From: an uncultured Collinsella sp.
GTDB lineage: Bacteria; Actinomycetota; Coriobacteriia; Coriobacteriales; Coriobacteriaceae
Direction: 5' to 3'
NCBI GenBank assembly: GCA_902496275.1
Contig: CABVAC010000013.1
Location: 1 to 44,279 of the forward strand
DNA: 44,279 nucleotides
In this document: positions 24,538 to 31,765 of the stretch, one piece after another
Layout of the letters: every line of letters starts with the position of its first letter
How positions within the stretch are numbered: the stretch's first letter is position 1
Translations under genes and position numbers: made by a program
The notes under the pieces: model-generated
Told to the model about the DNA's origin: nothing
The model's input: the letters and a program-made list of their open reading frames with translations, nothing else
Databases searched by the model: none

Positions 24538-24625
24538 CCAGGCACCCGATCTTGGGGCTCAAGTGGTCGGGCGTGACCCATTAGGTCAACGCCTGACCAC
24601 TTTCACCCCAACCTCGGGCACCTGG
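24538..24625 (+). repeat. Long two-part intergenic palindrome before the ROK gene
   Basis: The 88 bases fold into one long hairpin. The outer arms (24538-24557 and 24606-24625) match at about 16 of 20 positions. The inner arms, AAGTGGTC-GGGCGT-GACC and GGTC-AACGCC-TGACCACTT, are almost perfect with one bulge, around a CATTA loop. It begins 8 bases after the lyase stop. No T run follows the outer arm, so it is not a standard terminator. It may be an mRNA processing or stability element within the operon. Confidence 0.7.
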
Positions 24626-24702
24626 AAAACCTTTACCGCGCTGTGGCGGCTAGTCTGACGGCGCATTTCCTGTAGTTGTTTTTATCTCCTAAGGAGAGCG
24701 AC

Positions 24703-25668
24703 ATGGAGAACAAGTACGTCTGCTCTGTCGACATCGGCGGAACTAAGATCGCGACCGCCATTATGGAGTATCCGGCTGACGGTAGCGTGCCCCATCCCGT
24801 ATTTGAGGCCGAGGTTCCTACCGAGGCCCAGGAGGGCGGCGAGGCCGTCTTCCAGCGTATCGAGGCGTCCATCAAGGCCGCTCTTGAGGCGAATCCCGAT
24901 GTCGAGGTCCTCGGCGTCGGTATCGGTGCCGCAGGCGTCGTCGATCCCAAGACGGGCGCCATCGCCTATGCCAACGAGATTATGCCCGGCTGGTCCGGCG
25001 TTCAGTTGGGGCCGCGTCTGCGGGAGGACCTTGGTCTTCCCGTTGCCGTTGTGGGCGACGTGCAGGCTCATGCTCTGGGCGAGGCCCACTGGGGCGTCGG
25101 CAAGGGCAAGTTCTCCGTCTTGTGTCTGGGCATCGGTACGGGCATCGGCGGCGCATATGTCGAGAACGGCCGCGTGATGCAAGGCTTCCATGGTGCTGCC
25201 GGCCATATGGGCCATATCGAGTGCTCGGCTGCCGCCGGCATTCCCTGCGCCTGCGGTCGTTCTGGCCATCTTGAGTCGGTAGCCTCAGGCACCTCGATTG
25301 GCCGTATGTACGACGAGCGCTTCGGTCGAGTTGACCCCAGCCGTCCTTCGGTCGGTCGCGACGTGAACGACCTGTGCCGTGCTGGCGACGCAAAGGCGAC
25401 CGAGGTCATCCATGACGCCGGCTTTGCGCTGGGCGCCAGCTTGGGCTCGCTTGCCAACATCTTGGATCCCGAGGTCATCGTGCTTTCGGGAGGTGTGATT
25501 CACCAGGGTCCCGATTGGCGCTCGCAGACGTGGAAGGATTCGGTGCACGAGGGTTATGCCAGCCAGGCGCTCGACCCGCTCCAGGACACGCCGATTCTCA
25601 TCGGCTCTCTGGAGGGCGACGCGCCGCTCATCGGTGCCGCCGAACACCTTCTTGCGTCGTTGAAGTAA
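24703..25668 (+). CDS. nanK: ROK-family sugar kinase, probable N-acetylmannosamine kinase
   Basis: The 321-residue ROK protein has the N-terminal phosphate loop DIGGTKIA (about 9-16), a central GIGTGIGGAY phosphate motif, and the zinc site GHMGH ... CACGRSGHLES, where the last ligand of the usual C-CG--GC-E motif is His. There is no N-terminal helix-turn-helix, so it is an enzyme rather than a ROK repressor. In its place between a NanA-type lyase and NanE it should phosphorylate N-acetylmannosamine at O6; glucokinase activity is the main alternative. ATG 24703 has AAGGAG 6 bases upstream. Long palindromes flank the gene on both sides (24538-24625 and 25686-25783). Confidence 0.85.
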   Translation: MENKYVCSVDIGGTKIATAIMEYPADGSVPHPVFEAEVPTEAQEGGEAVFQRIEASIKAALEANPDVEVLGVGIGAAGVVDPKTGAIAYANEIMPGWSGVQLGPRLREDLGLPVAVVGDVQAHALGEAHWGVGKGKFSVLCLGIGTGIGGAYVENGRVMQGFHGAAGHMGHIECSAAAGIPCACGRSGHLESVASGTSIGRMYDERFGRVDPSRPSVGRDVNDLCRAGDAKATEVIHDAGFALGASLGSLANILDPEVIVLSGGVIHQGPDWRSQTWKDSVHEGYASQALDPLQDTPILIGSLEGDAPLIGAAEHLLASLK

Positions 25669-25685
25669 ACATAACTACCAAGTGC

Positions 25686-25783
25686 GCCTTCTGAGGTGCC
25701 GCAGATTGACGTGAAAGAGGAGCGAAGCGTACTTCGGTACGCGAGCGACGGTTTGAACGTCAAGGTGCGGTGTCTCAGAAGGC
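25686..25783 (+). repeat. Long three-part intergenic palindrome between the ROK gene and nanE
   Basis: Nested arms give one 98-base hairpin: GCCTTCTGAG (25686-25695) with CTCAGAAGGC (25774-25783), then CCGCA with TGCGG, then TTGACGT (25706-25712) with ACGTCAA (25757-25763), and a tip GCGTAC-TTCG-GTACGC (25727-25742) with a stable tetraloop. TGTTTTG follows, so some termination is possible. It ends 25 bases before the nanE start and shares no obvious sequence with the palindrome upstream of the ROK gene. Confidence 0.75.
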
Positions 25784-25808
25784 TGTTTTGAGAAAGGTTG
25801 AGTCGAAC

Positions 25809-26495
25809 ATGACCGTCGATCCTTTGATTCAATCCCTGAAGGGCAAGCTCGTCGTGAGCGTTCAGGCCTATATGGGCGAGCCGCTTCGTACGCCCGAGAC
25901 CATGGCTCAGATGTCTCGCGCCTGCGAGCTTGGCGGCGCCGCCGCTATTCGCTGCCAGGGTCTTGCTGACATCGCCGCCATTAAGGGCCGCTGCGAGGTC
26001 CCCGTCATTGGCTTGTGGAAGGATGGGCACGAGGGCGTCTACATCACGCCGACGCTGCGTCATGCTCGTGCCTGCGTTGCCGCCGGTGCCGACATCGTGG
26101 CAATTGATGCCACTGATCGCCCGCGTCCCGATGGCAAGACCGTCGAGGATACCTTCCGTCCGCTGCACGAGGAGGGCGTGCTCCTGATGGCCGACTGTGC
26201 CACCATCGAGGATATTCGTCGTGCTGTCGACATGGGCTTCGACCTGGTGTCCACCACGCTTTCTCATGGTGTTGCCGCTATCGATTGCACCATGGCCGAT
26301 GGTCCCGACCTGCCGCTCCTTCGTCAGGCGACCGAGGAATTCCCCGGCCTTCCCATCATCTGCGAGGGCCGCGTGCACACGCCCGAGGAGGCCCGCGCCG
26401 CGATTGATGCGGGAGCCTGGGCAGTTGTCGTCGGCACCGCCATCACGCACCCCACGAGTATTACAAGTTGGTTCAAGGCTGCGCTTGAGGCGTAA
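25809..26495 (+). CDS. nanE: N-acetylmannosamine-6-phosphate 2-epimerase
   Basis: NanE converts ManNAc-6-P to GlcNAc-6-P, the step linking sialic acid breakdown to amino-sugar metabolism. The 228-residue TIM-barrel protein has the expected length. Family motifs are clear: LVVSVQAYMGEPL near the N terminus, AIRCQG, the IGLWKDGH segment with the catalytic lysine, VYITPT, DIVAIDATDRPRPDG, LMADCATIEDI, and the C-terminal phosphate-binding stretches CEGRVHTPEEA and AVVVGTAITHP. ATG 25809 is chosen because the conserved domain starts here; the ribosome binding site is weak (AAAGG about 12 bases away). The open frame upstream runs into the palindrome. It is the last gene of the sialate locus; GlcNAc-6-P deacetylase and NagB must lie elsewhere. 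Confidence 0.93.
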   Translation: MTVDPLIQSLKGKLVVSVQAYMGEPLRTPETMAQMSRACELGGAAAIRCQGLADIAAIKGRCEVPVIGLWKDGHEGVYITPTLRHARACVAAGADIVAIDATDRPRPDGKTVEDTFRPLHEEGVLLMADCATIEDIRRAVDMGFDLVSTTLSHGVAAIDCTMADGPDLPLLRQATEEFPGLPIICEGRVHTPEEARAAIDAGAWAVVVGTAITHPTSITSWFKAALEA

Positions 26496-26546
26496 GACAG
26501 GCCTCGTATCCGCTTGGGGCGGTATACTCAATAAAGGCAATTGATC

Positions 26547-26582
26547 GCGCGGGATCCGCTGGCCGGGTCCCGCGCTTGTTTT
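26547..26582 (+). terminator. Terminator-like hairpin directly before the rapZ ribosome binding site
   Basis: GCGCGGGATCC (26547-26557) pairs with GGGTCCCGCGC (26565-26575) with one mismatch, and TTGTTTT follows and runs into the rapZ TAGGAGG. TATACT at 26523-26528 lies just upstream and looks like a -10 box. If that is a promoter, the hairpin sits in the rapZ leader and could act as an attenuator; otherwise it ends the nanE transcript. Confidence 0.65.
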
Positions 26583-26593
26583 AGGAGGCACAC

Positions 26594-27514
26594 ATGCAAA
26601 AGGGAGATGCCATGGATGCGGCGGAGCGCTCGGAGCGCATCCCCGATATCGTCATCATCACCGGAATGTCCGGATCGGGCCGAACGCAGGCCATGCATGT
26701 GTTCGAGGACATGGGCTACTTTTGCATCGACAACTTGCCTCCGCGTCTGATCGCCCAGCTTGCCGAACTCGTCGGCATCAATACGGGCGTGGGCAGGCAT
26801 CTTGCCGTCACCTGCGACCTGCGCAGCCAAGGCTTGTTCGATGAGCTGCTCGATGCCGTTGCCGCACTCGAGGAGCGCGAGATGAGCTGTGACATCGTGT
26901 TTCTCGAGGCCTCTGACGAGGTGCTGATCCGTCGTTATAGCGAAAACCGCCGCCGCCATCCCATTGCCAAGCCGGGGGAGACTACGGCCGATGCGATTCA
27001 GCGCGAGCGCCTGCAGCTGCAGGGCGTTCGCGACCGAGCTGACATGATTATCGATACGAGCCGCTTGCGCACCTCTGCCCTGCGCAACAAATTGCGCATG
27101 GCGTTCTCCGAGCTGTCTGACCAGCAGCTCATGGACGTTCACGTGTTCTCGTTTGGCTTTAAGCACGGCATGCCCGTCGAGGCGGACATTATGATCGACG
27201 TTCGCTTCCTGCCCAATCCGTTCTACGATCCCGAGATGCGCACCATGACCGGTCTCGATAAGAAAGTCTCTGACTTTGTTCTGGACCATCCCAAGACCCA
27301 GGAGTTCTGGAAGGCCTGGACGCAGCTGCTCGATACGGTCATGCCCGGCTATATCGCGGAGGGCAAGCCACAGCTTTCTATTGCCATCGGCTGCACGGGC
27401 GGTCAACACCGCAGCGTTGCCATCGCCGAGGCCACGGCACGTTATTTGGAAGGCGCCCAATATCACGTGAGCATTTCCCATCGCGACCTGTCGCGCGCCA
27501 ACACGAAAGCATAG
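26594..27514 (+). CDS. rapZ: RapZ/YvcJ-family nucleotide-binding protein
   Basis: The 306-residue protein belongs to the RapZ (YvcJ) family. In E. coli RapZ senses glucosamine-6-P and directs RNase E to the GlmZ sRNA; in Gram-positives the role is less clear. The N-terminal P-loop reads GMSGSGRTQA, with Arg in place of the Walker Lys, followed by EDMGYFCIDNLPPRL. The C-terminal domain has FSFGFKHGMPVEADIMIDVRF, FLPNPFY and the signature IGCTGGQHRSV. ATG 26594 follows TAGGAGG by 5 bases. whiA starts 6 bases after the stop; the CofD-like gene yvcK that usually lies between rapZ and whiA is missing. Confidence 0.95.
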   Translation: MQKGDAMDAAERSERIPDIVIITGMSGSGRTQAMHVFEDMGYFCIDNLPPRLIAQLAELVGINTGVGRHLAVTCDLRSQGLFDELLDAVAALEEREMSCDIVFLEASDEVLIRRYSENRRRHPIAKPGETTADAIQRERLQLQGVRDRADMIIDTSRLRTSALRNKLRMAFSELSDQQLMDVHVFSFGFKHGMPVEADIMIDVRFLPNPFYDPEMRTMTGLDKKVSDFVLDHPKTQEFWKAWTQLLDTVMPGYIAEGKPQLSIAIGCTGGQHRSVAIAEATARYLEGAQYHVSISHRDLSRANTKA

Positions 27515-27520
27515 GTCTGC

Positions 27521-28450
27521 ATGTCGTTTACCGCCGAGGTGCGTGACGAGCTCGCGCGCTGTGAACCCGAATGTGAATACTGCGATTTGTCGACGCTTGC
27601 CGCCCTGACGCGTGTGAGCGGTACACTTTCGCTGGCCGGCTCCGGGCGGTATCGTTTGACGGTCGCGACAGAGACGGGTGCCGTCGCGCGCACGATGATC
27701 ACACTGACGCATCGCATCCTTAAGCTCAAAACGGAATTCACCGTTCGTAAATCGGTCTTACATAAGGTCCGTAACTATCTCATTACCCTGCCCGATCAGC
27801 CCGACCTGGACAAGGCTCTGGTGCTGCTGGGCATTCTCGACCGCAGGGGAGGGCTCGTCGCTGGTGTTCCCCGGCACATCGTTGCCCGTCCCTGCTGCAG
27901 GCTTGCCTACATTCGCGGCGCGCTCATCGCCGGCGGTTTCGTGGCCGATCCCCGCGGCGACTTTCATTTGGAGATCGCGGTGCAGGGCGAGCAGTATGCA
28001 CGGGGCCTTTGCGATCTATTGGAGCAGATTGGGGTCCATGCGCGCGTTAACGCGCGGCGCGGGTCCTTTGCTGTCTACATTAAGAGCGCCGAGGAGATCG
28101 AGCATCTTTTAAAGCTGATTGGTGCCAAGCGCAGCGTTGCCGAGATTGAGGAGGCGCGCGCGGTCAAGTTGGTTAAGAACGACGTGAACCGTCGCGTGAA
28201 TGCCGAACTGGCCAATCAGACCAGAAGTGCGGGTGCCGCCCAGCATCAGCTTGCGTTGATCGATGAGCTCGAACAGCGGGGTTTGCGCGACACGCTTCCG
28301 GACGCCTTGGCAGTCTTTTGCGACCTGCGCGAGCGCTATCCCGATCTGTCACTGCGCGATCTGGGGGAGATGGCTGACCCTCCCTTGTCGAAGTCTGCCC
28401 TGTACCATCGCGTTTTGAGGCTTGAAAAGCTCATTGAAGCAAACAAGTAG
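27521..28450 (+). CDS. whiA: WhiA, DNA-binding protein with homing-endonuclease-like fold
   Basis: The 309-residue protein is the conserved Gram-positive WhiA. It acts as a sporulation transcription factor in Streptomyces and affects cell division and chromosome segregation in Bacillus. It begins with the family signature MSFTAEVRDELAR, followed by a degenerate LAGLIDADG-like domain (about 25-200) that includes the AYIRGALIAGGFVADPRG segment, and ends with a helix-turn-helix domain (about 215-309) with PDLSLRDLGEMADPPLSKSALYHR. Translation is probably coupled to rapZ, 6 bases upstream; only a weak AGG precedes ATG 27521. Confidence 0.96.
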   Translation: MSFTAEVRDELARCEPECEYCDLSTLAALTRVSGTLSLAGSGRYRLTVATETGAVARTMITLTHRILKLKTEFTVRKSVLHKVRNYLITLPDQPDLDKALVLLGILDRRGGLVAGVPRHIVARPCCRLAYIRGALIAGGFVADPRGDFHLEIAVQGEQYARGLCDLLEQIGVHARVNARRGSFAVYIKSAEEIEHLLKLIGAKRSVAEIEEARAVKLVKNDVNRRVNAELANQTRSAGAAQHQLALIDELEQRGLRDTLPDALAVFCDLRERYPDLSLRDLGEMADPPLSKSALYHRVLRLEKLIEANK

Positions 28451-28541
28451 TTTGAAGTATCGACTTATATACGGATTTAGCTGCTATTTTATTCTTTAAA
28501 ACGTTTTAACGTAAATTTGATTTTCAATTTCGAGCATTCTC

Positions 28542-28571
28542 GTGAAATTCAAGTCAAAAAAAAGGTATATT
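28542..28571 (+). promoter_or_regulatory. Candidate promoter of gap
   Basis: GTGAAA (28542-28547) and TATATT (28566-28571) form a plausible -35/-10 pair with an 18-base spacer in an AT-rich stretch that contrasts with the GC-rich genes on each side. AAAACGTTTT at 28497-28506 upstream is a 10-base palindrome that could bind a regulator. A GC-rich leader region (about 28590-28625) precedes the gap ribosome binding site. Confidence 0.5.
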
Positions 28572-28643
28572 AGGCGAGTGGTTAGTTTGTGGGCCTCAAC
28601 GGCGGGCGCTGTAGCTCGCGGGGGCCTTACGAAAGGAGACACA

Positions 28644-29669
28644 ATGGCAGTAAAGGTTGCTATTAACGGCTTCGGTCGCATCGGTCGTCTGGCTTTCCGT
28701 CAGATGTTCGGTCATGAGGGCTCCGAGATCGTCGCTATCAACGACCTCACCTCTCCCGATATGCTCGCTTACCTGCTGAAGTACGACTCCACGCAGGGCA
28801 ACTACGCTCGCGATCACGAGGTCGTTGCTGGCGAGGATTCCATCACCGTTGACGGCAAGGAGATCAAGATCTACAAGGAGGCCGACGCCAACAACCTGCC
28901 TTGGGGCGACCTCGACGTCGACGTCGTTCTCGAGTGCACCGGCTTCTACACCAGCAAGGCTAAGGCTCAGGCCCACATCAACGCTGGCGCCAAGAAGGTC
29001 GTCATCTCCGCTCCGGCCGGCAGCGATCTGCCCACCATCGTGTACAACGTCAACCATGAGACGCTGACCGCTGAGGACAACATCATCTCCGCTGCTTCCT
29101 GCACCACCAACTGCCTCGCCCCGATGGCCAAGGGTCTGAACGACTTCGCTCCCATCGTGTCCGGCATCATGACCACCATTCACGCCTGGACCGGCGACCA
29201 GATGCCGCTCGACGGCCCGCAGCGCAAGGGCAACAAGCGTCGTAGCCGCGCCTGCGCCGTCAACATCGTCCCCAACACCACCGGTGCTGCCAAGGCCATC
29301 GGCCTGGTTCTCCCCGAGCTCAACGGTAAGCTCATCGGTGCCGCCCAGCGCGTCCCGACGCCGACCGGCTCTATCACCAACCTCTACGCTGTCGTTGACA
29401 AGAAGGTCACCGTCGACGAGGTTAACGCCGCTATGAAGGCCTACGCTGCCACCATCTCCGAGACCTTCGGTTACAACGAGGACGACATCGTCTCCACCGA
29501 CATCATCGGCGAGACCCACGGCTCCATCTTCGACGCCACTCAGACCATGTGCTCTGACCTCGGCAACGGCCAGACCCTCGTTCAGGTCACCTCTTGGTAC
29601 GACAACGAGAACTCTTACACCTCTCAGATGGTCCGCACCATCAAGTACTTCGAGAAGTTCGTTGCTTAA
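28644..29669 (+). CDS. gap: Glyceraldehyde-3-phosphate dehydrogenase
   Basis: The 341-residue enzyme oxidises glyceraldehyde-3-P to 1,3-bisphosphoglycerate with NAD+. It has the nucleotide-binding motif INGFGRIGR (7-15), Asp34 at the end of the second strand (favouring NAD over NADP), the catalytic Cys153 in SAASCTTNC, and the WYDNENSY segment near the C terminus. ATG 28644 has AAAGGAG 5 bases before it; the longer open frame upstream overlaps the promoter. Codon use is strongly biased (CTC, ACC, GGC, TCC), as expected for a highly expressed gene. A strong terminator separates it from pgk. Confidence 0.98.
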   Translation: MAVKVAINGFGRIGRLAFRQMFGHEGSEIVAINDLTSPDMLAYLLKYDSTQGNYARDHEVVAGEDSITVDGKEIKIYKEADANNLPWGDLDVDVVLECTGFYTSKAKAQAHINAGAKKVVISAPAGSDLPTIVYNVNHETLTAEDNIISAASCTTNCLAPMAKGLNDFAPIVSGIMTTIHAWTGDQMPLDGPQRKGNKRRSRACAVNIVPNTTGAAKAIGLVLPELNGKLIGAAQRVPTPTGSITNLYAVVDKKVTVDEVNAAMKAYAATISETFGYNEDDIVSTDIIGETHGSIFDATQTMCSDLGNGQTLVQVTSWYDNENSYTSQMVRTIKYFEKFVA

Positions 29670-29708
29670 TTTAGCTTTTAGCGAATAGCTCGTTGAGCGT
29701 CTAAAGAA

Positions 29709-29754
29709 GGGCGCGGCCTTATAGGGCTTACACCCTAGGGTCGCGCCCTTTTTA
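29709..29754 (+). terminator. Terminator after gap
   Basis: GGGCGCGGCC (29709-29718) pairs with GGGTCGCGCCC (29738-29748) with a small bulge, and five T residues follow. A second short hairpin (GTCTGCC at 29764-29770 with GGCAGAC at 29780-29786) lies in the pgk leader. gap can thus be transcribed more strongly than pgk, with pgk served by read-through or its own promoter. Confidence 0.85.
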
Positions 29755-29809
29755 TAGGAAATCGTCTGCCGTAATGGGAGGCAGACACGTACGAAAGGTA
29801 GAAGCAAAC

Positions 29810-31000
29810 ATGGCCTTTACCAAGAAGACCGTCCGCGACATCGATGTCGACGGCAAGCGCGTTCTCGTCCGCGTTGACTTCAACGTGCCTATTAAGGATG
29901 GCGTCGTTGGCGACACCACCCGTATCAAGGCTGCCCTGCCCACCATCAACTATCTCGTTGAGCACAACGCTCGCGTCATCCTCATGAGCCACCTCGGCCG
30001 TCCCGAGGGCACTGGCTTCCAGCCTGAGCTCTCCCTTGAGCCTGTCGCCAAGAAGCTCGCCGAGCTCTCTGGTCTCGACGTTGCCTTTGTCGCCGACACT
30101 TACGGCGAGAAGGCTGCCGAGGCTGTCGCCGCCGTCGAGCCGGGCAAGGTTCTCGTTCTCGAGAACGTCCGCTTCGATAAGCGTGAGAAGAAGAACGATC
30201 CCGAGATCGCCAAGAAGCTCGCTTCCTATGGTGACGTCTTCGTTCTCGATGCCTTCGGCACCGCTCACCGCGCCCAGGGTTCCGTCGTGGGCCCCGCCGC
30301 TTACCTGCCTGCCGTCGCTGGCTTCCTGCTCGAGAAGGAGGTCGACACGCTGACCGGCATCTTCGCCGAGCCCGAGCGCCCCTTCGTCGCTATCGTCGGC
30401 GGTTCCAAGGTTTCCTCCAAGATCGGTGTTCTCGATCACCTCATCGACTCCGCTGACACCCTGATCATCGGTGGCGGCATGGCCTACACCTTCTTCCTGG
30501 CTCAGGGCCTGTCCGTTGGTCAGTCCCTCAAGGAAGAGGACTGGGTCGAGCGCGCCGGCGAGATGCTCAAGAAGGCCGAGGAGAAGGGCGTCAAGATCCT
30601 GCTCCCCATCGACAACCGCGTTGCTGATCACTTTGGCGAGGACGCTGTCCCCGAGGTTGTCGCTTCTGATGCTATCCCCGACGATCGTGAGGGCATGGAT
30701 ATCGGCCCCAAGACCGAGGAGCTCTACGCCGAGGCCGTCAAGGGCGCCAAGACCGTGTTCTGGAACGGCCCCATGGGCGTCTTCGAGTTCGACAACTTCG
30801 CTCACGGCACCCAGGCTATCGCCGAGGCTGTTGCCGAGGCCGACTGCACCTCGATCATCGGCGGTGGCGACTCTGTCGCAGCTGTCAACAAGTTCAACCT
30901 GGCCGACAAGATGAGCTGGATCTCCACCGGTGGTGGCGCTTCCATGGAGCTCGTCGAGGGTAAGGCCCTGCCCGGAGTGGAGGCGCTTCTCGATGCCTAA
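29810..31000 (+). CDS. pgk: Phosphoglycerate kinase
   Basis: The 396-residue two-domain enzyme makes ATP from 1,3-bisphosphoglycerate. It has the N-terminal signature VLVRVDFNVP, the substrate-binding MSHLGRPEG, the hinge region and C-terminal nucleotide motifs (WNGPMGVFE and IIGGGDSVAAV). ATG 29810 begins the conserved protein; the open frame upstream to 29774 lies within the leader hairpin. The pgk stop overlaps the tpiA start (ATGCCTAA), so the two are translationally coupled. Confidence 0.98.
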   Translation: MAFTKKTVRDIDVDGKRVLVRVDFNVPIKDGVVGDTTRIKAALPTINYLVEHNARVILMSHLGRPEGTGFQPELSLEPVAKKLAELSGLDVAFVADTYGEKAAEAVAAVEPGKVLVLENVRFDKREKKNDPEIAKKLASYGDVFVLDAFGTAHRAQGSVVGPAAYLPAVAGFLLEKEVDTLTGIFAEPERPFVAIVGGSKVSSKIGVLDHLIDSADTLIIGGGMAYTFFLAQGLSVGQSLKEEDWVERAGEMLKKAEEKGVKILLPIDNRVADHFGEDAVPEVVASDAIPDDREGMDIGPKTEELYAEAVKGAKTVFWNGPMGVFEFDNFAHGTQAIAEAVAEADCTSIIGGGDSVAAVNKFNLADKMSWISTGGGASMELVEGKALPGVEALLDA

Positions 31001-31760
31001 TCGCACCCTTCTTATCGCTGGTAACTGGAAGATGAACAACGACGTCGCCGAGGCCGCCAAGCTCGCCGACGAGCTGGCTCAGGCTCTGCCTGAGGTTCCG
31101 GCTGGCGTCGAGGTGCTCGTCTGCCCTCCGACCATCGACATCACCACGGTTCATGACCGCATTCAGGCTGCCCCCATCGCCCTCGGTGCACAGAACGTGT
31201 ACTGGGAGGCCAAGGGTGCCTTCACCGGTGAGTCTTCTTGCGACATGCTCAAGTCCGCTGGCTGCACCTACTGCATTATCGGTCACTCCGAGCGTCGCGA
31301 CTACTTCCACGAGACCGACGAGGACCAGAACAAGAAGGCTAAGGCTCTCGTTGCCGCCGGTCTTGTTCCCGTCTTCTGCTGCGGCGAGTCCCTTGAGGTC
31401 CGCGAGGCTGGCACCTATGTCGAGCACGTCGTGAACCAGGTCAAGGCTGGCCTTGCTGGCCTTGAGATCACCTGCCCCAAGCAGGTCGTCGTCGCCTACG
31501 AGCCCATCTGGGCCATCGGCACCGGCAAGACCGCTACCGCCGAGGACGCTCAGGAGGTCTGCGGCGCTATCCGTGAGACCCTCAAGGAGATGTTCGGCGA
31601 GGAGCTCGCCAACGGCATCCGCGTTCTCTACGGCGGTTCCGCCAAGCCCGGCAACATTGCCGAGCTCGTCGCCAAGCCCGACGTTGACGGCGCCCTCGTG
31701 GGCGGCGCTTCGCTCAAGGCTGCCGACTTCGCCTCTATGGTCGTCAAGGCAGGCGAGTAG
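30993..31760 (+). CDS. tpiA: Triosephosphate isomerase
   Basis: The 255-residue TIM barrel interconverts dihydroxyacetone-P and glyceraldehyde-3-P. It has AGNWKMN with catalytic Lys13, the IIGHSERR motif with the catalytic His, and the AYEPIWAIGTG motif with the catalytic Glu followed by the flexible lid. The C-terminal YGGSAKPGN phosphate loop is intact. ATG 30993 overlaps the end of pgk by 8 bases; the longer frame starting at 30930 lies within pgk and is rejected. Confidence 0.98.
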   Translation: MPNRTLLIAGNWKMNNDVAEAAKLADELAQALPEVPAGVEVLVCPPTIDITTVHDRIQAAPIALGAQNVYWEAKGAFTGESSCDMLKSAGCTYCIIGHSERRDYFHETDEDQNKKAKALVAAGLVPVFCCGESLEVREAGTYVEHVVNQVKAGLAGLEITCPKQVVVAYEPIWAIGTGKTATAEDAQEVCGAIRETLKEMFGEELANGIRVLYGGSAKPGNIAELVAKPDVDGALVGGASLKAADFASMVVKAGE

Positions 31761-31765
31761 GACAT

